The position numbers and the translations under genes were made by a program. The notes under the pieces are model-generated. The model searched no databases. It was not told the origin of the DNA and saw only the letters and a list, made by a program, of their open reading frames with translations. A stretch of 64,000 nt of DNA from JAKVBH01 sp049800955 (GTDB taxonomy: Bacteria > Pseudomonadota > Alphaproteobacteria > Rhodobacterales > Rhodobacteraceae). The stretch lies in assembly GCF_049800955.1 (NCBI RefSeq), contig NZ_JBNAGA010000002.1, positions 1,243,750 to 1,307,749 on the forward strand, written 5' to 3'. This document shows, piece after piece, positions 24,329 through 32,671 of this stretch. Within the stretch, counting starts at the first letter, position 1. Each line of letters starts with the position of its first letter.

Positions 24329-24808
24329 TCAGTACCAAGGATACGGCAACCGGGCCTTTTTGAGCCGAACTTCCACTAACAGCGACATAAGGTGCTTTTC
24401 CATTTCGGAAATAACAGCGTGATCCTTTTTTCGGTCTGACTGCTGAAAGGTGCCTCCGGTAATTACGTTTGAAAGCCGATTCAGCCTTATGTCGAGGTCA
24501 CGCGTTGTCTGAAGATCATTATCAAACAGTTCCAAATACAATTCTGGGACGGTATCGCATAATGCTACAAGGCGAGCTCCTGCGGCCTTCTGCTCCTCAC
24601 ATTCGTCGACGGACCAATAGCCAACTGCTAATTCACGAATTTCGTCAAGTGTCTCTACGATTAGGTTCTCAAGAGTATCCCTCGAAGATGCCTTGTGATC
24701 AACGCGCTTGCTCAGAAATGAGAAAACGTGTTTGGCTACCGCACCCGCAAGCCCGCCCAGGAAGGCGATAACGAAAATACCAAGGCCTTGACCTATCGTC
24801 TCAAGCAA
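24329..24808 (-). CDS. Membrane-anchored protein of a GHKL/STAS triad
   Basis: 159 residues with one N-terminal membrane helix (GLGIFVIAFLGGLAGAVAKHVFSFL), then a mostly helical, charged cytoplasmic part with three cysteines and no known motif. It overlaps the end of the STAS-like gene by 8 bases and lies on the same strand as the ATPase, so the three are one operon. Being the only membrane protein of the set, it is a candidate effector or anchor. It is convergent with the HicA-like/HTH pair. Confidence 0.7.
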   Translation of the reverse strand: MLETIGQGLGIFVIAFLGGLAGAVAKHVFSFLSKRVDHKASSRDTLENLIVETLDEIRELAVGYWSVDECEEQKAAGARLVALCDTVPELYLELFDNDLQTTRDLDIRLNRLSNVITGGTFQQSDRKKDHAVISEMEKHLMSLLVEVRLKKARLPYPWY

Positions 24809-25136
24809 CAGCTTTGTCTTTAGCTTCTTGAATATACTGCCAAATCTGATCGATGTAGCGTTTCTTTCGAGGCTCAGTCGTCGTAATGGCGAGTCGCTGC
24901 TTCAATACTTCGTAAGAGAAGCCGTCTCTTACAAGACCACCAAAAGCTTCTTCTAGAAACGACGAAGGGTAGCCGACCGCACCATCGAGATTGATAGTGA
25001 TCTTGTCTTCGTTGCTACCGAGAAACTTCTTTAAGATTTCATCACGAAAACGCTCACCCGTCCGGTTGCCATCTTTCGGATGATATCGTCCTGCAGGTAC
25101 ACGAGAAAAATCCTCTGCGATGTTAACAATCATCAT
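24801..25136 (-). CDS. STAS-like (DUF4325) protein
   Basis: 111 residues from ATG 25136 (MMIVNIAEDFSRVPAGRY). The pattern GERFRDEILKKFL, then KITINLDGAVGYPSSFLEEAFGGLVRDG, is the STAS-like DUF4325 layout, in which the beta strand ending in S-S-F corresponds to the serine region of anti-sigma-factor antagonists. The start overlaps the ATPase stop (ATGA). Such proteins occur next to histidine-kinase-type ATPases and may be their substrate or partner, like SpoIIAA with SpoIIAB. That analogy is mine. Confidence 0.8.
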   Translation of the reverse strand: MMIVNIAEDFSRVPAGRYHPKDGNRTGERFRDEILKKFLGSNEDKITINLDGAVGYPSSFLEEAFGGLVRDGFSYEVLKQRLAITTTEPRKKRYIDQIWQYIQEAKDKAVA

Positions 25137-26269
25137 GCCGCCTCCGCCAAGTTGTCCTGAAAGCTCTGGATCGGGAAGACCCATTCGATCAGTGTACCCC
25201 CTATATGGTGCTTAAGAGGTAAAGAAACAGTATCATATCCGTCCGCTAGTGTCACTTGTGCTTGACCGCTCGTGATCCGAAGTTTTGAGCCAGCTACTTC
25301 GCTTACCGGAGCCTGGATGTCTTTGAAGCCTTTGCCGCGCTTCTCATCGCCGGTTCGAGTCCTGGCTGACTCGAGCGCGGCCTTGACCATTATCTCCTCA
25401 GGTGTATCGACCATTTTTGTCAATTTTCCCAGAATGTTACCTATGGTGACTTCTATGCTCTCAACAAGGCCAGAAGTTGGCAAGGTCTTGGCGATTCCAT
25501 GCCCCTGATCATAGATGATCACCTTAAGCTCTGAACGGTCCGCGTCCATGATAGCCGCTGCCCACCAGCGCTTTCCACAACTTGGATATTCGAGCGAGTA
25601 GTTGCTGATGTATGCGTGATTTGTCGCGTTGAGCATCGCTTCAGCCATACTGCTGTGGACAAAATCCGTCGTTTGAAACTCTGAGAATATCTTTCGCACA
25701 GAACGCTCGAAGCCTAGAAATTTCTCCTCATCGCAGTTCAAGCCAGACATCAATGGAATTGCGGTGCGATGGCCGTGAACCGCGCAGTTGGCTTCGATGA
25801 TCGAATGTGAACCGCGATGATCGCCGATTAGGCGGAAAACCCCTAGTTGTCGCAGTAATGAGATCGGCTCGCTATCGTCCTCAACCTTGCCTTGGTAAAA
25901 GAGTTCATCACCAGCAATGCGCCGCAACCGGTCAATCTCAGCGGCAAATATTATGGCGCAGCGGACCGAAATTTCTTCCAGTCCGTCCAAACCAATCGAG
26001 TAATGGACCGGAGTGGTTTTCCGGTACTCCCGCCTCTTCATGATGTGCTTCGATAGCTGCTTCAATTGGAGGAAGAACTCGATGGTCTCGTCAAAGTTCC
26101 GGTCAATCGAAAGAACCTTTGGGCAATCAAAACTTATGACACCACGAAAGGCCGCCGGAAGTCGTTGCAGCTTTCCACGCAAGATGTCCTTTCGAACTCT
26201 CGCCCTAAGTGAGCGACGTCCAGCCAGCCTAAGTCTCTTTGCTTTTGCCTCTTGGGATTCAAATTTCAT
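25133..26269 (-). CDS. GHKL-type ATPase of the STAS triad
   Basis: 378 residues. The N-terminal ~190 residues are not recognised. The C-terminal half is a GHKL ATP-binding domain: N-box SSMAEAMLNATNHAY near residue 210, G1 box IIYDQGHGIAKTLP near 255, G2 box EKRGKGFKDI near 312. No phospho-acceptor H-box and no membrane segment are seen, so it is not a standard sensor kinase; the closest analogy is an anti-sigma-factor kinase. It starts the operon ATPase, STAS-like, membrane protein. It sits between toxin-antitoxin-like and mobilisation genes, which suggests a cargo (defence) role. Confidence 0.85.
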   Translation of the reverse strand: MKFESQEAKAKRLRLAGRRSLRARVRKDILRGKLQRLPAAFRGVISFDCPKVLSIDRNFDETIEFFLQLKQLSKHIMKRREYRKTTPVHYSIGLDGLEEISVRCAIIFAAEIDRLRRIAGDELFYQGKVEDDSEPISLLRQLGVFRLIGDHRGSHSIIEANCAVHGHRTAIPLMSGLNCDEEKFLGFERSVRKIFSEFQTTDFVHSSMAEAMLNATNHAYISNYSLEYPSCGKRWWAAAIMDADRSELKVIIYDQGHGIAKTLPTSGLVESIEVTIGNILGKLTKMVDTPEEIMVKAALESARTRTGDEKRGKGFKDIQAPVSEVAGSKLRITSGQAQVTLADGYDTVSLPLKHHIGGTLIEWVFPIQSFQDNLAEAA

Positions 26270-26463
26270 ACAAACAACTCATTTCCTTACAAAAGCGTCA
26301 AACAAAGGCAACTTGCAAGAATTCAACTCAACAGGGAAGGGCCTTCGCTGAAGGAACGACATAATTGTGCCGCGAGTATTTGCACTGGCTAGGTTTTCGC
26401 CTTCACGATGAATCAAAGGTTCGATCCAAAGGGGCGGTTTCACGAAACTATCAAATACACGCC

Positions 26464-28017
26464 CTAGTGCCGCAACCCCCGCTCCGCATGCGCCTCCTGG
26501 CTGTCTAGCTGTTCCTCAACCTCTCGGCGGCGGCTTTCGCTAAGGTCAAGCTCTGCTGCAAGCTCTCGTCCAGCGTCTTGTAACTCGCCTCGTCGTTCAG
26601 CAATCCGCTCAAGGCCTTCATGGATGCGGCTTGTGAACGAATGAGCAAGGTCACGCAGTCTTTCAAACCAGCCAGTTCCCTCTCGATCCTGCCGGTCGAG
26701 CGTGTCTCCAAGGCGGTCAAATCCTTCGCGGAGGCCTCTGAGGCCGTCACCAACCGCTCGACGCAGGCGAGCAAGTCGCGTTCCAAGGCTGTCAGTTGGG
26801 TCATCTAATCCTCCTCGATCCGAATGCAGGTGACGTGTCTCTCGCCCATCGTGCAGGTCCGCAGACGCGTCTTCGATGGGTCCAGGATCAGCCAGGTCCC
26901 CTCGGGCCGCTCGATCCGCGTCAGGCCCATTTCCGTCAGTTCCGAGCGCGTCAAATGTACCGTCCAGAAAAAGCTCGCGGCCATCATCGAGGCGATCCCC
27001 GTCAGCACCATCGCCGCGATCAGCCAGGGCGAGATCGTCAGCCACAGGCGGATCGACCTCAGCCGCGTCTCGAAGATGCTCGTGGTCTCGGTCTGGAAGC
27101 GGCGCGTATCGCTCGCGATGGTATGCTGCGCGGCGCCCACAATGTTCCTCAAATCGATCCTGAAGCTCTTGAGCTGGGACGAAATCGAGGCGACGTGTTC
27201 CTGCCTGATCTCGTCGAGCTCCGCGTTCAACTTCTCGCTCAGCCGGGTCGGCTTGCCAGTCTTCATGGAAAATCTCTCCTTTCAGCCGCCAGCGCTCGCC
27301 AGTCTCGGGGTCGCGGGCGGTGATGTAGGCCTTGCCGGTACGCGGCAGGTCGAAGCCTGCGTCGGTGAGTGCGTCGATCATGGACGCGCGGTCGGTGATC
27401 AGGCCCATGTCGATTTGGTCCTGTATCCAGGCATGCAGCTCGTCGCGGCCTTGGGCGCGGGTCGGGGCCTCGACGGTGTCTCGGACCTCCTGCGCGCGAT
27501 CGACATCCATCGGGTCAGCCCAACCGTGGCGCTGGTTCATCACGTCTCGGAGGCTGTCATAGGCGTCCTGGTAGCCCGGTGGCGCGATGTTGAGGCTCTT
27601 GCCCGTCGTCAGTTCCAGGCGCGGCGTGCAGAAATGAAGCTCGACCCGGCCTTCGTGGCGATGGCGGACCCAGAGCACCTCATATTGCTCAGGGTCCAGC
27701 CCCGCGAAGGCCAGCCGCTCGAACTGTTCCATGACCTCGGCCTGCTGGTCCTCGGTCGGGTTGTCGCTATCGGCAAAGCTGATCACGCCCGCGCGGTAGG
27801 TCCACTGGTGGCGGCTGGCGTCAATCAGGGTTTCAGTGCGTTCCGGGTTGCCGCGCAGGACCTCGGGCAGCGGATCACGGGTGACGGTCATGGGCTGGCC
27901 GTCGGCATCGCGGATCAGGTCGCGGTTGCCGTCGTAAGCCAGCACGCGCTCGGCCACGAGGTAGCCGACCGGCCCCGCCCCCGCGCCTTTGCCGTTGGGG
28001 AAGAACTTGATCAACAC
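26464..28017 (-). CDS. mobA: MobA-type relaxase
   Basis: 517 residues. The N-terminal relaxase domain ends in the metal-binding segment VRHRHEGRVELHFCTPRLELTTGKSLNIAPPG (H-E...N pattern of ColE1-type relaxases) near residue 120. The C-terminal ~240 residues are low-complexity and charged, rich in D, R and G, because that DNA also encodes two other proteins in another frame. It nicks oriT and pilots the strand during conjugative mobilisation. It overlaps mobC by 7 bases. No secretion genes are in the element, so it depends on a helper. Confidence 0.9.
   Translation of the reverse strand: MLIKFFPNGKGAGAGPVGYLVAERVLAYDGNRDLIRDADGQPMTVTRDPLPEVLRGNPERTETLIDASRHQWTYRAGVISFADSDNPTEDQQAEVMEQFERLAFAGLDPEQYEVLWVRHRHEGRVELHFCTPRLELTTGKSLNIAPPGYQDAYDSLRDVMNQRHGWADPMDVDRAQEVRDTVEAPTRAQGRDELHAWIQDQIDMGLITDRASMIDALTDAGFDLPRTGKAYITARDPETGERWRLKGEIFHEDWQADPAEREVERGARRDQAGTRRLDFVPAQELQDRFEEHCGRRAAYHRERYAPLPDRDHEHLRDAAEVDPPVADDLALADRGDGADGDRLDDGRELFLDGTFDALGTDGNGPDADRAARGDLADPGPIEDASADLHDGRETRHLHSDRGGLDDPTDSLGTRLARLRRAVGDGLRGLREGFDRLGDTLDRQDREGTGWFERLRDLAHSFTSRIHEGLERIAERRGELQDAGRELAAELDLSESRRREVEEQLDSQEAHAERGLRH
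26505..26804 (-). CDS. MobD-like protein nested in mobA
   Basis: 99 residues, wholly inside mobA in a different frame of the same strand. It starts at ATG 26804 directly after the stop of the other nested gene, with GAGGAGG upstream. The protein is a single long helical coiled coil (LACVERLVTASEASAKDLTALETRSTGRIERELAGL ... LLNDEASYKTLDESLQQSLTLAKAAAERL), with normal amino-acid balance while the overlapping mobA part is low-complexity. ColE1 has the same layout with mbeD inside mbeA. Confidence 0.75.
   Translation of the reverse strand: MTQLTALERDLLACVERLVTASEASAKDLTALETRSTGRIERELAGLKDCVTLLIRSQAASMKALSGLLNDEASYKTLDESLQQSLTLAKAAAERLRNS
26805..27266 (-). CDS. MobB-like membrane protein nested in mobA
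   Basis: 153 residues inside mobA in the same alternative frame. It has a helical N-terminus (LSEKLNAELDEIRQEHVASISSQLKSF), one clear membrane helix at ~92-115 (LTISPWLIAAMVLTGIASMMAASFF) and a small C-terminal domain with CTMGERHVTC. A hydrophobic helix arising by chance in DNA that reads as charged low-complexity in mobA is unlikely. ColE1-type MbeB proteins occupy the same position and stabilise the relaxosome at the membrane. Confidence 0.75.
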   Translation of the reverse strand: MKTGKPTRLSEKLNAELDEIRQEHVASISSQLKSFRIDLRNIVGAAQHTIASDTRRFQTETTSIFETRLRSIRLWLTISPWLIAAMVLTGIASMMAASFFWTVHLTRSELTEMGLTRIERPEGTWLILDPSKTRLRTCTMGERHVTCIRIEED

Positions 28018-28487
28018 CGCCGCGCCTCATCGAGGAGGGCGGCAAGCTGGCGTTCGATCACCACAAGGCGGCGGGCAACGGTCAGCGAGTCGAGGTCCGT
28101 GCGCCCGATCTTCATGGCGTGGTTCAGCCAACGTGCAATCTGGTTGAGGTTGCCGCCGATGCGCCCGACCGCCAGCACATGTGCTGGATCGACGCGGGGA
28201 ATTGGCTTGCGGCGGCGCGCTTCGGTCAGGCCAAGCGCCTCGCGCAGAAGCGTCGAGGCAGGCATACCAGCGGCCTCGGCCTTGGCGCGCAGCTGCGCCT
28301 TCTCGGACGCGGTGCAGCGTAAGACGAAGGTCTCGCTCAGCGGCTCTTTGGCGGGGGCTTTGCCCTCGCCGGTGGGGTTCGAAGGGGAGGCTTGCCGCCC
28401 CTCGCAAGGCCCCGTGTCAGCTGCGTCAGCGTATGACATGGGTCGCCTTGCTGTTTGCTCTTCGGTGGGATCGGTTGCGGTCATCAT
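28011..28487 (-). CDS. mobC: MobC-type relaxosome protein
   Basis: 158 residues. A disordered N-terminus of ~50 residues is followed by a ribbon-helix-helix-like part (LSETFVLRCTASEKAQLRAKAEAAGMPASTLLREALGL) and the MobC signature IGGNLNQIARWLNHAMK near residue 112. It binds oriT next to the nick site and helps MobA melt it. Its stop overlaps the mobA start; its own start overlaps the upstream gene by 4 bases. oriT itself was not found by eye. Confidence 0.88.
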   Translation of the reverse strand: MMTATDPTEEQTARRPMSYADAADTGPCEGRQASPSNPTGEGKAPAKEPLSETFVLRCTASEKAQLRAKAEAAGMPASTLLREALGLTEARRRKPIPRVDPAHVLAVGRIGGNLNQIARWLNHAMKIGRTDLDSLTVARRLVVIERQLAALLDEARRC

Positions 28488-29335
28488 CTGAGGCCTGCCG
28501 CCTGGATTTGCGTCTGTGTCACCAGTTCAGCGGCCAAGAGTGCATCGATCTGGCCGGGAGTGATGTGGCGGCAAAGGGGGTGTTTGCCCGTGACCCAATT
28601 GGCCAAGCCTGCGAGCATCTGAGCTTCCTTCGCCTTCGCTTCATCTCGGCACTTGGCGATGTCCTCGACATAGGCGCGCCAGCGCCCGGACCTGAACCAG
28701 TTGTCCGAGAAGCAGACTTTCGAGCGGGTGAAGCCCGCGCTCTCGGTCGCGTAGGTCTTCACGGCCTGCAACAGGTCCTCGACCGCTATCCCAGCGTCCA
28801 AAGCCTCCCTGATCCGACTGAGACACTCAGCCTTCCCGCGCAACCGGTCCGGCGGATAGGCCCCCAATATCTTCTCAGCCTCTTCATCCTCCGCCGCCTC
28901 GCGCTCGCGCGTAGGGGGTTTAAGGATGGTTTTAGGATGGTTTGGGGGCCGTGGTGGCCCCGGTACCCCGGCCACTGTGGCCCCCGTTCCGGGGCCAGTC
29001 TGGACGGGGTCCACTGTGGCCCCCGTCTCAATCTCGGGCTCAGCAGTCAGTTCCAGTGCCTCGATCTGGGTGAGATCGATCCGGTAAACGACTGTGAATC
29101 CATTCTTGCACCCGCGTGCGCCGGTCTCGACTAGGATGCCTTCCTTCAGGAAGTCGCGGATTGTCCGCTTGACCGTCGTCTCGCCCAACTCTGTGTGCCT
29201 CTGGATCGTTCCCTTTGAACACCAGATGCCAGAACCGTCATCACTCGCCTTGTCCGCAAGGAACATGATGATCTGCTTGCGCGTCGCACTCCCGAACTTC
29301 CGCTCCGCACACGCATTCGCCACCCGCCAGCTCAT
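28484..29335 (-). CDS. Winged-helix replication-type protein
   Basis: 283 residues. The N-terminal ~90 residues form a winged helix of the HTH_36 kind (RKQIIMFLADKASDDGSGIWCSKGTIQRHTELGETTVKRTIRDFLKEGILVE), as in plasmid and phage replication initiators. A proline-rich linker (~110-150) leads to a C-terminal helical region with no motor or nuclease motif. It heads the mob operon, so it could be the initiator of a circular intermediate or a transcriptional regulator of transfer. It is the last gene before attR. Confidence 0.7.
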   Translation of the reverse strand: MSWRVANACAERKFGSATRKQIIMFLADKASDDGSGIWCSKGTIQRHTELGETTVKRTIRDFLKEGILVETGARGCKNGFTVVYRIDLTQIEALELTAEPEIETGATVDPVQTGPGTGATVAGVPGPPRPPNHPKTILKPPTREREAAEDEEAEKILGAYPPDRLRGKAECLSRIREALDAGIAVEDLLQAVKTYATESAGFTRSKVCFSDNWFRSGRWRAYVEDIAKCRDEAKAKEAQMLAGLANWVTGKHPLCRHITPGQIDALLAAELVTQTQIQAAGLR

Positions 29336-29449
29336 CGGATGGCCTCAGAGCGGAGGTTTGACAATTCGCCGCTAAGTGATTGATGCGCCGTGTTGGGTTT
29401 GACAGATTTTTGGAACCTAAGCGGTTGAGCGTAATCAATAAGCTTCGGT

Positions 29450-29494
29450 TTGAAAATCCTCGTGTCGGTGGTTCGATTCCGCCCCCGGGCACCA
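29450..29494 (+). repeat. attR of element A / left boundary of element B
   Basis: A 45-base exact copy of the 3' part of tRNA-Phe (anticodon loop to CCA). Left of it is element A; right of it starts element B with its own integrase. The sequence just upstream shows no other half of a tRNA. Confidence 0.93.
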
Positions 29495-29617
29495 CAACAT
29501 CCCTCACCATGTTTGCCATGCTTTCCATAGTGACCTGTTTTCAATGGGTTAGCCTGTCAACGCATTTCCCATGCTTGCCATCCAGATCATAGTTATCCAC
29601 ATTTTGTTGATATGATC

Positions 29618-29676
29618 GTTGGTATTTTCAGAACCCGGCTCATAGCTCCCCGTAAGTTGGATACCAACATACCAAC
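29618..29676. repeat. Left-end GTTGGTAT arm-type sites
   Basis: GTTGGTAT at 29618-29625 and two tandem inverted copies ATACCAAC at 29661-29668 and 29669-29676, just before the integrase gene. Two more copies lie at the other end (50911-50918, 50923-50930). This distribution suits integrase arm-binding sites. Confidence 0.6.
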
Positions 29677-29699
29677 AAACGGACATCAAAGGAGCAAAT

Positions 29700-30971
29700 A
29701 TGTCATTAAGTGCAACGCAAGTGAAAAACATCAAACCCGGGCCGAAGCCTGTGAAGCTTTCGGACGGCGGGGGCCTCTACCTTCTCGTAAATCCCAAAGG
29801 GAGCAAGTTGTGGCGCATGAATTACCGTCATCTTGGCCGCCAGAAGACCGCGTCTTTTGGCCCGTTCCCGTCTGTGACCCTCGCTGAAGCACGGGAACGT
29901 CGTGAGGAAGCAAAGCGGGTGCTTCGCGCCGGACAGGATCCCGTTGAGCATTCAAACGCGGTGAAAGAGGCTTCTGCCAAAGCTCTGGCGGCGCAGGAAA
30001 ACGTAACCAAGCGGACTTTTGAAGCTTTGAGCCTCTCGTTCATTGCGAAGCGCACACGTGAGAAGGCTTCGTTCAAGACACTGCAGAAATACGACTGGCT
30101 TCATCGTCTCATTCTGACGGAGATCGGGCACATGGATCCGATGGAAATCGAGCCGCCGCATCTCCGCAACCTTTTGTTGCGTTTGGAAGCTGAAAACAAG
30201 CTCGACACGGCACATCGTGCCAGAGCTTATGTCGGGCAGGTCATGCGGCATGGGATTGCTGCAGGACTGGCTACGAGGGACCCGAGCCCGGATCTGCGCG
30301 GTTTGGTGGCCTCACCGAGACCGAAAAATCATGCCGCAATCAAAGCCCCTTAGCTCTTCGGCGAGTTCTTGAGGGCTTGTGACGACTACAGCGGGCACCC
30401 TGTAACCGTCCTCGCGAAGCAAATCGCCCCTCTCGTGGCACTTCGTTCCGAAGAACTGCGCAGCGGGACATGGGATGAAATCGATTTTGAAAACGCCGTT
30501 TGGCGGGTGCCGCAGAAGCGGATGAAGGGCGATTGCCCCGGCGATCATCTTGTGCCATTGTCGAGACAGGCGCTGCATCTCTTGCGCAAACTTCACCTGA
30601 TCACCGGCCGGCGCAAATGCATTTTTGAGACTGTGAACTCGCCGGGGGTTTGTCTTTTCGAAAACACGATCAATCAGGGTTATCGGCGCATGGGCTTTCC
30701 GAAAGAAGTTGTCACGCTGCATGGAGTCCGTACGACATTTTCTACTTTTGCGAATGAAGCAACGGTCGGCATTGGTGACGAAGAGCGGCGGCGGTTCGAC
30801 AAAGATTGGATCGAGCGCCAGCTGTCTCACATCGATGACACAGTCCGCGGCACATATAACGCGGCTGAATACATCGGTCCGCGCCGTGGTATGATGAAAT
30901 GGCTCGCCGACTATTATGACGAATTGGCGGAGCGCTCGATCATCGACACCGTCAAGCTGCCGGCTATGTAA
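29700..30971 (+). pseudogene. int: P4-type integrase interrupted by an in-frame amber codon
   Basis: One frame from ATG 29700 to 30971 (about 423 codons) broken by TAG at 30351-30353. The N-terminal part has the DUF4102 arm-binding domain (MSLSATQVKNIKPGPKPVKLSDGGGLYLLVNPKGSKLW) and core-binding domain. After the stop comes the intact catalytic domain with R in ALRSEELRSGTW, HGVR, LSHID and the nucleophile in GTYNAAEY. All catalytic residues are present, so a single base change inactivated it. Without readthrough the element cannot integrate on its own. Confidence 0.88.
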
Positions 30972-31209
30972 GTTTGTAGCTGACACCACGGGACGTAGTC
31001 ATAATCATGGCTCGTCCCGTTTGCGCTTGATGTCGCTATTGCGAAACTGAATGCAGGGTTGCAGGACCGAGTGTAAACCGCGCGCTACAAATATGCCGTC
31101 TCGGGTGAAGAAGTTATCCACATGTTACACCAACGGCGCGGTTAAACGGGCCGCGCTTGGCTCCTATAGTTCTCTCAACAAGACAGTTGACTGAAGTGAG
31201 CCGACCGAA

Positions 31210-31452
31210 ATGCCAGCCCAGAACTCTGAAACTATGCAAGTTTCCAATTCAGTCGAGGATGGGTCATCCATCGTTTTTCTCTCACCTCGAGATGTGACAC
31301 AAAGGACTTCGTTGTCCCGGTCAACTCTTGAACGGTGGTCCCAGGAAGGAAGATTCCCGGCACCAGTGCCTCTGGGCGACTATCGCAAAGCGTGGATCGA
31401 GGAAGAGGTGATCGCATGGCAGAAGGCTGCCGTGGCCGGCCGCGACGGCTAA
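31210..31452 (+). CDS. AlpA-family regulator
   Basis: 80 residues. After ~25 disordered residues comes the AlpA winged helix-turn-helix: VFLSPRDVTQRTSLSRSTLERWSQEGRFPAPVPLGDYRKAWIEEEVIAWQ, with the typical W at the end of the recognition helix and EVIAW. In P4-like elements AlpA activates or assists excision and integrase expression. It is the first small gene after the integrase, as expected, and is followed by ~480 bases without a gene. Confidence 0.88.
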   Translation: MPAQNSETMQVSNSVEDGSSIVFLSPRDVTQRTSLSRSTLERWSQEGRFPAPVPLGDYRKAWIEEEVIAWQKAAVAGRDG

Positions 31453-31930
31453 TATCCGATCTCGCCTGCTCTCTGCATGGAGTTGTCCACTTCTTCTAAC
31501 AAGTGGGATGGAGCGTACCACATCACAGCTCTTGCAGAGATGGTCCGCTAGCAAGTTCGCTTGCGTGTTGAAGCCCTTACTATCGAAACGAACGTGTCGA
31601 GAGGTGAAGTGAGGTGAGTTGATATCTCATTTTTTCCGACTGTAGCCTCTAAGTTTTTTCTTTTATGCAAACCTAGAAAAACACTTCACCTACTTCACCT
31701 TCAATCAACGATCTGTCATTGAAATAGAATATGAAGTGAAGGCCAGAACCTCGTCAAATCAAGTCACTTCTATCTCCTCCGCAGCAGAAATAGATTATAA
31801 AATACATTTGAAAACAGAGGTTTATAGCGTCGCTGCGAAGTTATCCACATTTCTGCGTCCAGGATCGATTGTTTAATGCGGCCTGAACTCATCAATACTC
31901 GGGACAAGACGTAATTCCGACGAGGATAAG
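31453..31930. other. AT-rich gene-free stretch with GGTGAAGT repeats, candidate origin
   Basis: GGTGAAGT occurs at 31603-31610 with a near copy at 31613-31620, and inverted as ACTTCACC at 31683-31690 and 31692-31699. A related GAAGTGAA is at 31733-31740. Between the two groups is an AT-rich stretch. It lies directly upstream of the primase/helicase operon. The arrangement recalls the P4 origin, whose iterons begin GGTGAA; the comparison is from memory. No gene is seen here. Confidence 0.5.
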
Positions 31931-32671
31931 ATGATCAAGGTGACACAGGTGACTGCGCGAGTACCCAGAGTGCTGTCCAAGCGCTATGAACTCCAGAACG
32001 GGGAACTGAATATCAAACCTGGCGGTCATATGACCGAAGGATTTTGTAACGTGATTGAGATTGCCGACATGCATCAGTTCGCAGAGCTTATTGCGGGGCT
32101 GCGCAGCAACGAGGCGCTTATCTACGGTGTCCCAAAAGGACTGGATACAGCACGGATCGTCACAAAAGAAGAATTCGAGCTCGCGAAGGAAAACGGAAAA
32201 CCCGGCATCATCGCGCGGACGAACGATTGCTTTGAGTGGCCTGATGGGCCCGGGATCTTCATGATTGATTATGATCCTGATGATGGCGGGACGGCGCTCA
32301 GCAAGAACGAGCTTCTGGAGCTTTTTGAAAAGATCTGCCCCGAACTCAACGGCGTGCCGAAGGTGTGGTGGGCTTCGAGTAGCAGCCACATCTGCACAGA
32401 GGGCGGAGCCGATCTGACTGGTCTCAGGGGGCAGCGCATTTACGTCCCGGTCAGTGACGCCCGCAAGATTCCCGAATTGTCAAAAGCCTTTGAGGCACGG
32501 TTCTGGGCGGCAGGCCACGGCTACATTCGCATCAGCAAGAGCGGAACATGTCTGAAGCGAACACCTATGGACCATGCGGTCTATCAGCCCAACCGTTTGG
32601 ATATTGCGGCCGGCGCGAGCACGGGAGAAGGACTGAAACAAATGCGCGGCGCACCGGAGGTAGTGGTATGA
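31931..32671 (+). CDS. PrimPol-like (archaeo-eukaryotic) primase domain protein
   Basis: 246 residues. The three AEP-primase motifs can be read in order: I as FMIDYDPDDG (DxD) near residue 113, II as SSSSHICTEG (S-x-H) near 153, III as LKRTPMDHAVYQPNRLDIAAG near 215. The N-terminal ~95 residues have no recognised motif. It would make primers for replication of the excised element. The downstream small gene overlaps its stop (ATGA), and a helicase gene follows, so the three form a replication operon split over separate genes instead of one primase-helicase fusion. Confidence 0.78.
   Translation: MIKVTQVTARVPRVLSKRYELQNGELNIKPGGHMTEGFCNVIEIADMHQFAELIAGLRSNEALIYGVPKGLDTARIVTKEEFELAKENGKPGIIARTNDCFEWPDGPGIFMIDYDPDDGGTALSKNELLELFEKICPELNGVPKVWWASSSSHICTEGGADLTGLRGQRIYVPVSDARKIPELSKAFEARFWAAGHGYIRISKSGTCLKRTPMDHAVYQPNRLDIAAGASTGEGLKQMRGAPEVVV

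Larger units (their letters stand above)
12529..29494. mobile_element. Element A: integrative mobilisable element at tRNA-Phe
   Basis: About 17 kb bounded by 45-bp direct repeats. Integrase and excisionase genes lie at the tRNA end; relaxase, MobC and a replication-type HTH protein lie at the other end. No type IV secretion genes are seen, so transfer would depend on a helper. Cargo: a regulator, a type I restriction-modification operon with extra genes, a HicA-like/HTH pair and a GHKL/STAS/membrane triad. Confidence 0.9.

Noticed and set aside
26824..28491. 555-codon plus-strand frame across the mobilisation block
   Set aside because: Opposite strand to mobA, mobC and the nested genes; composition is that of a shadow frame.
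30351..30353. Amber codon as recoding (pyrrolysine or programmed readthrough)
   Set aside because: No pyrrolysine genes or readthrough context are visible; a nonsense mutation is simpler.
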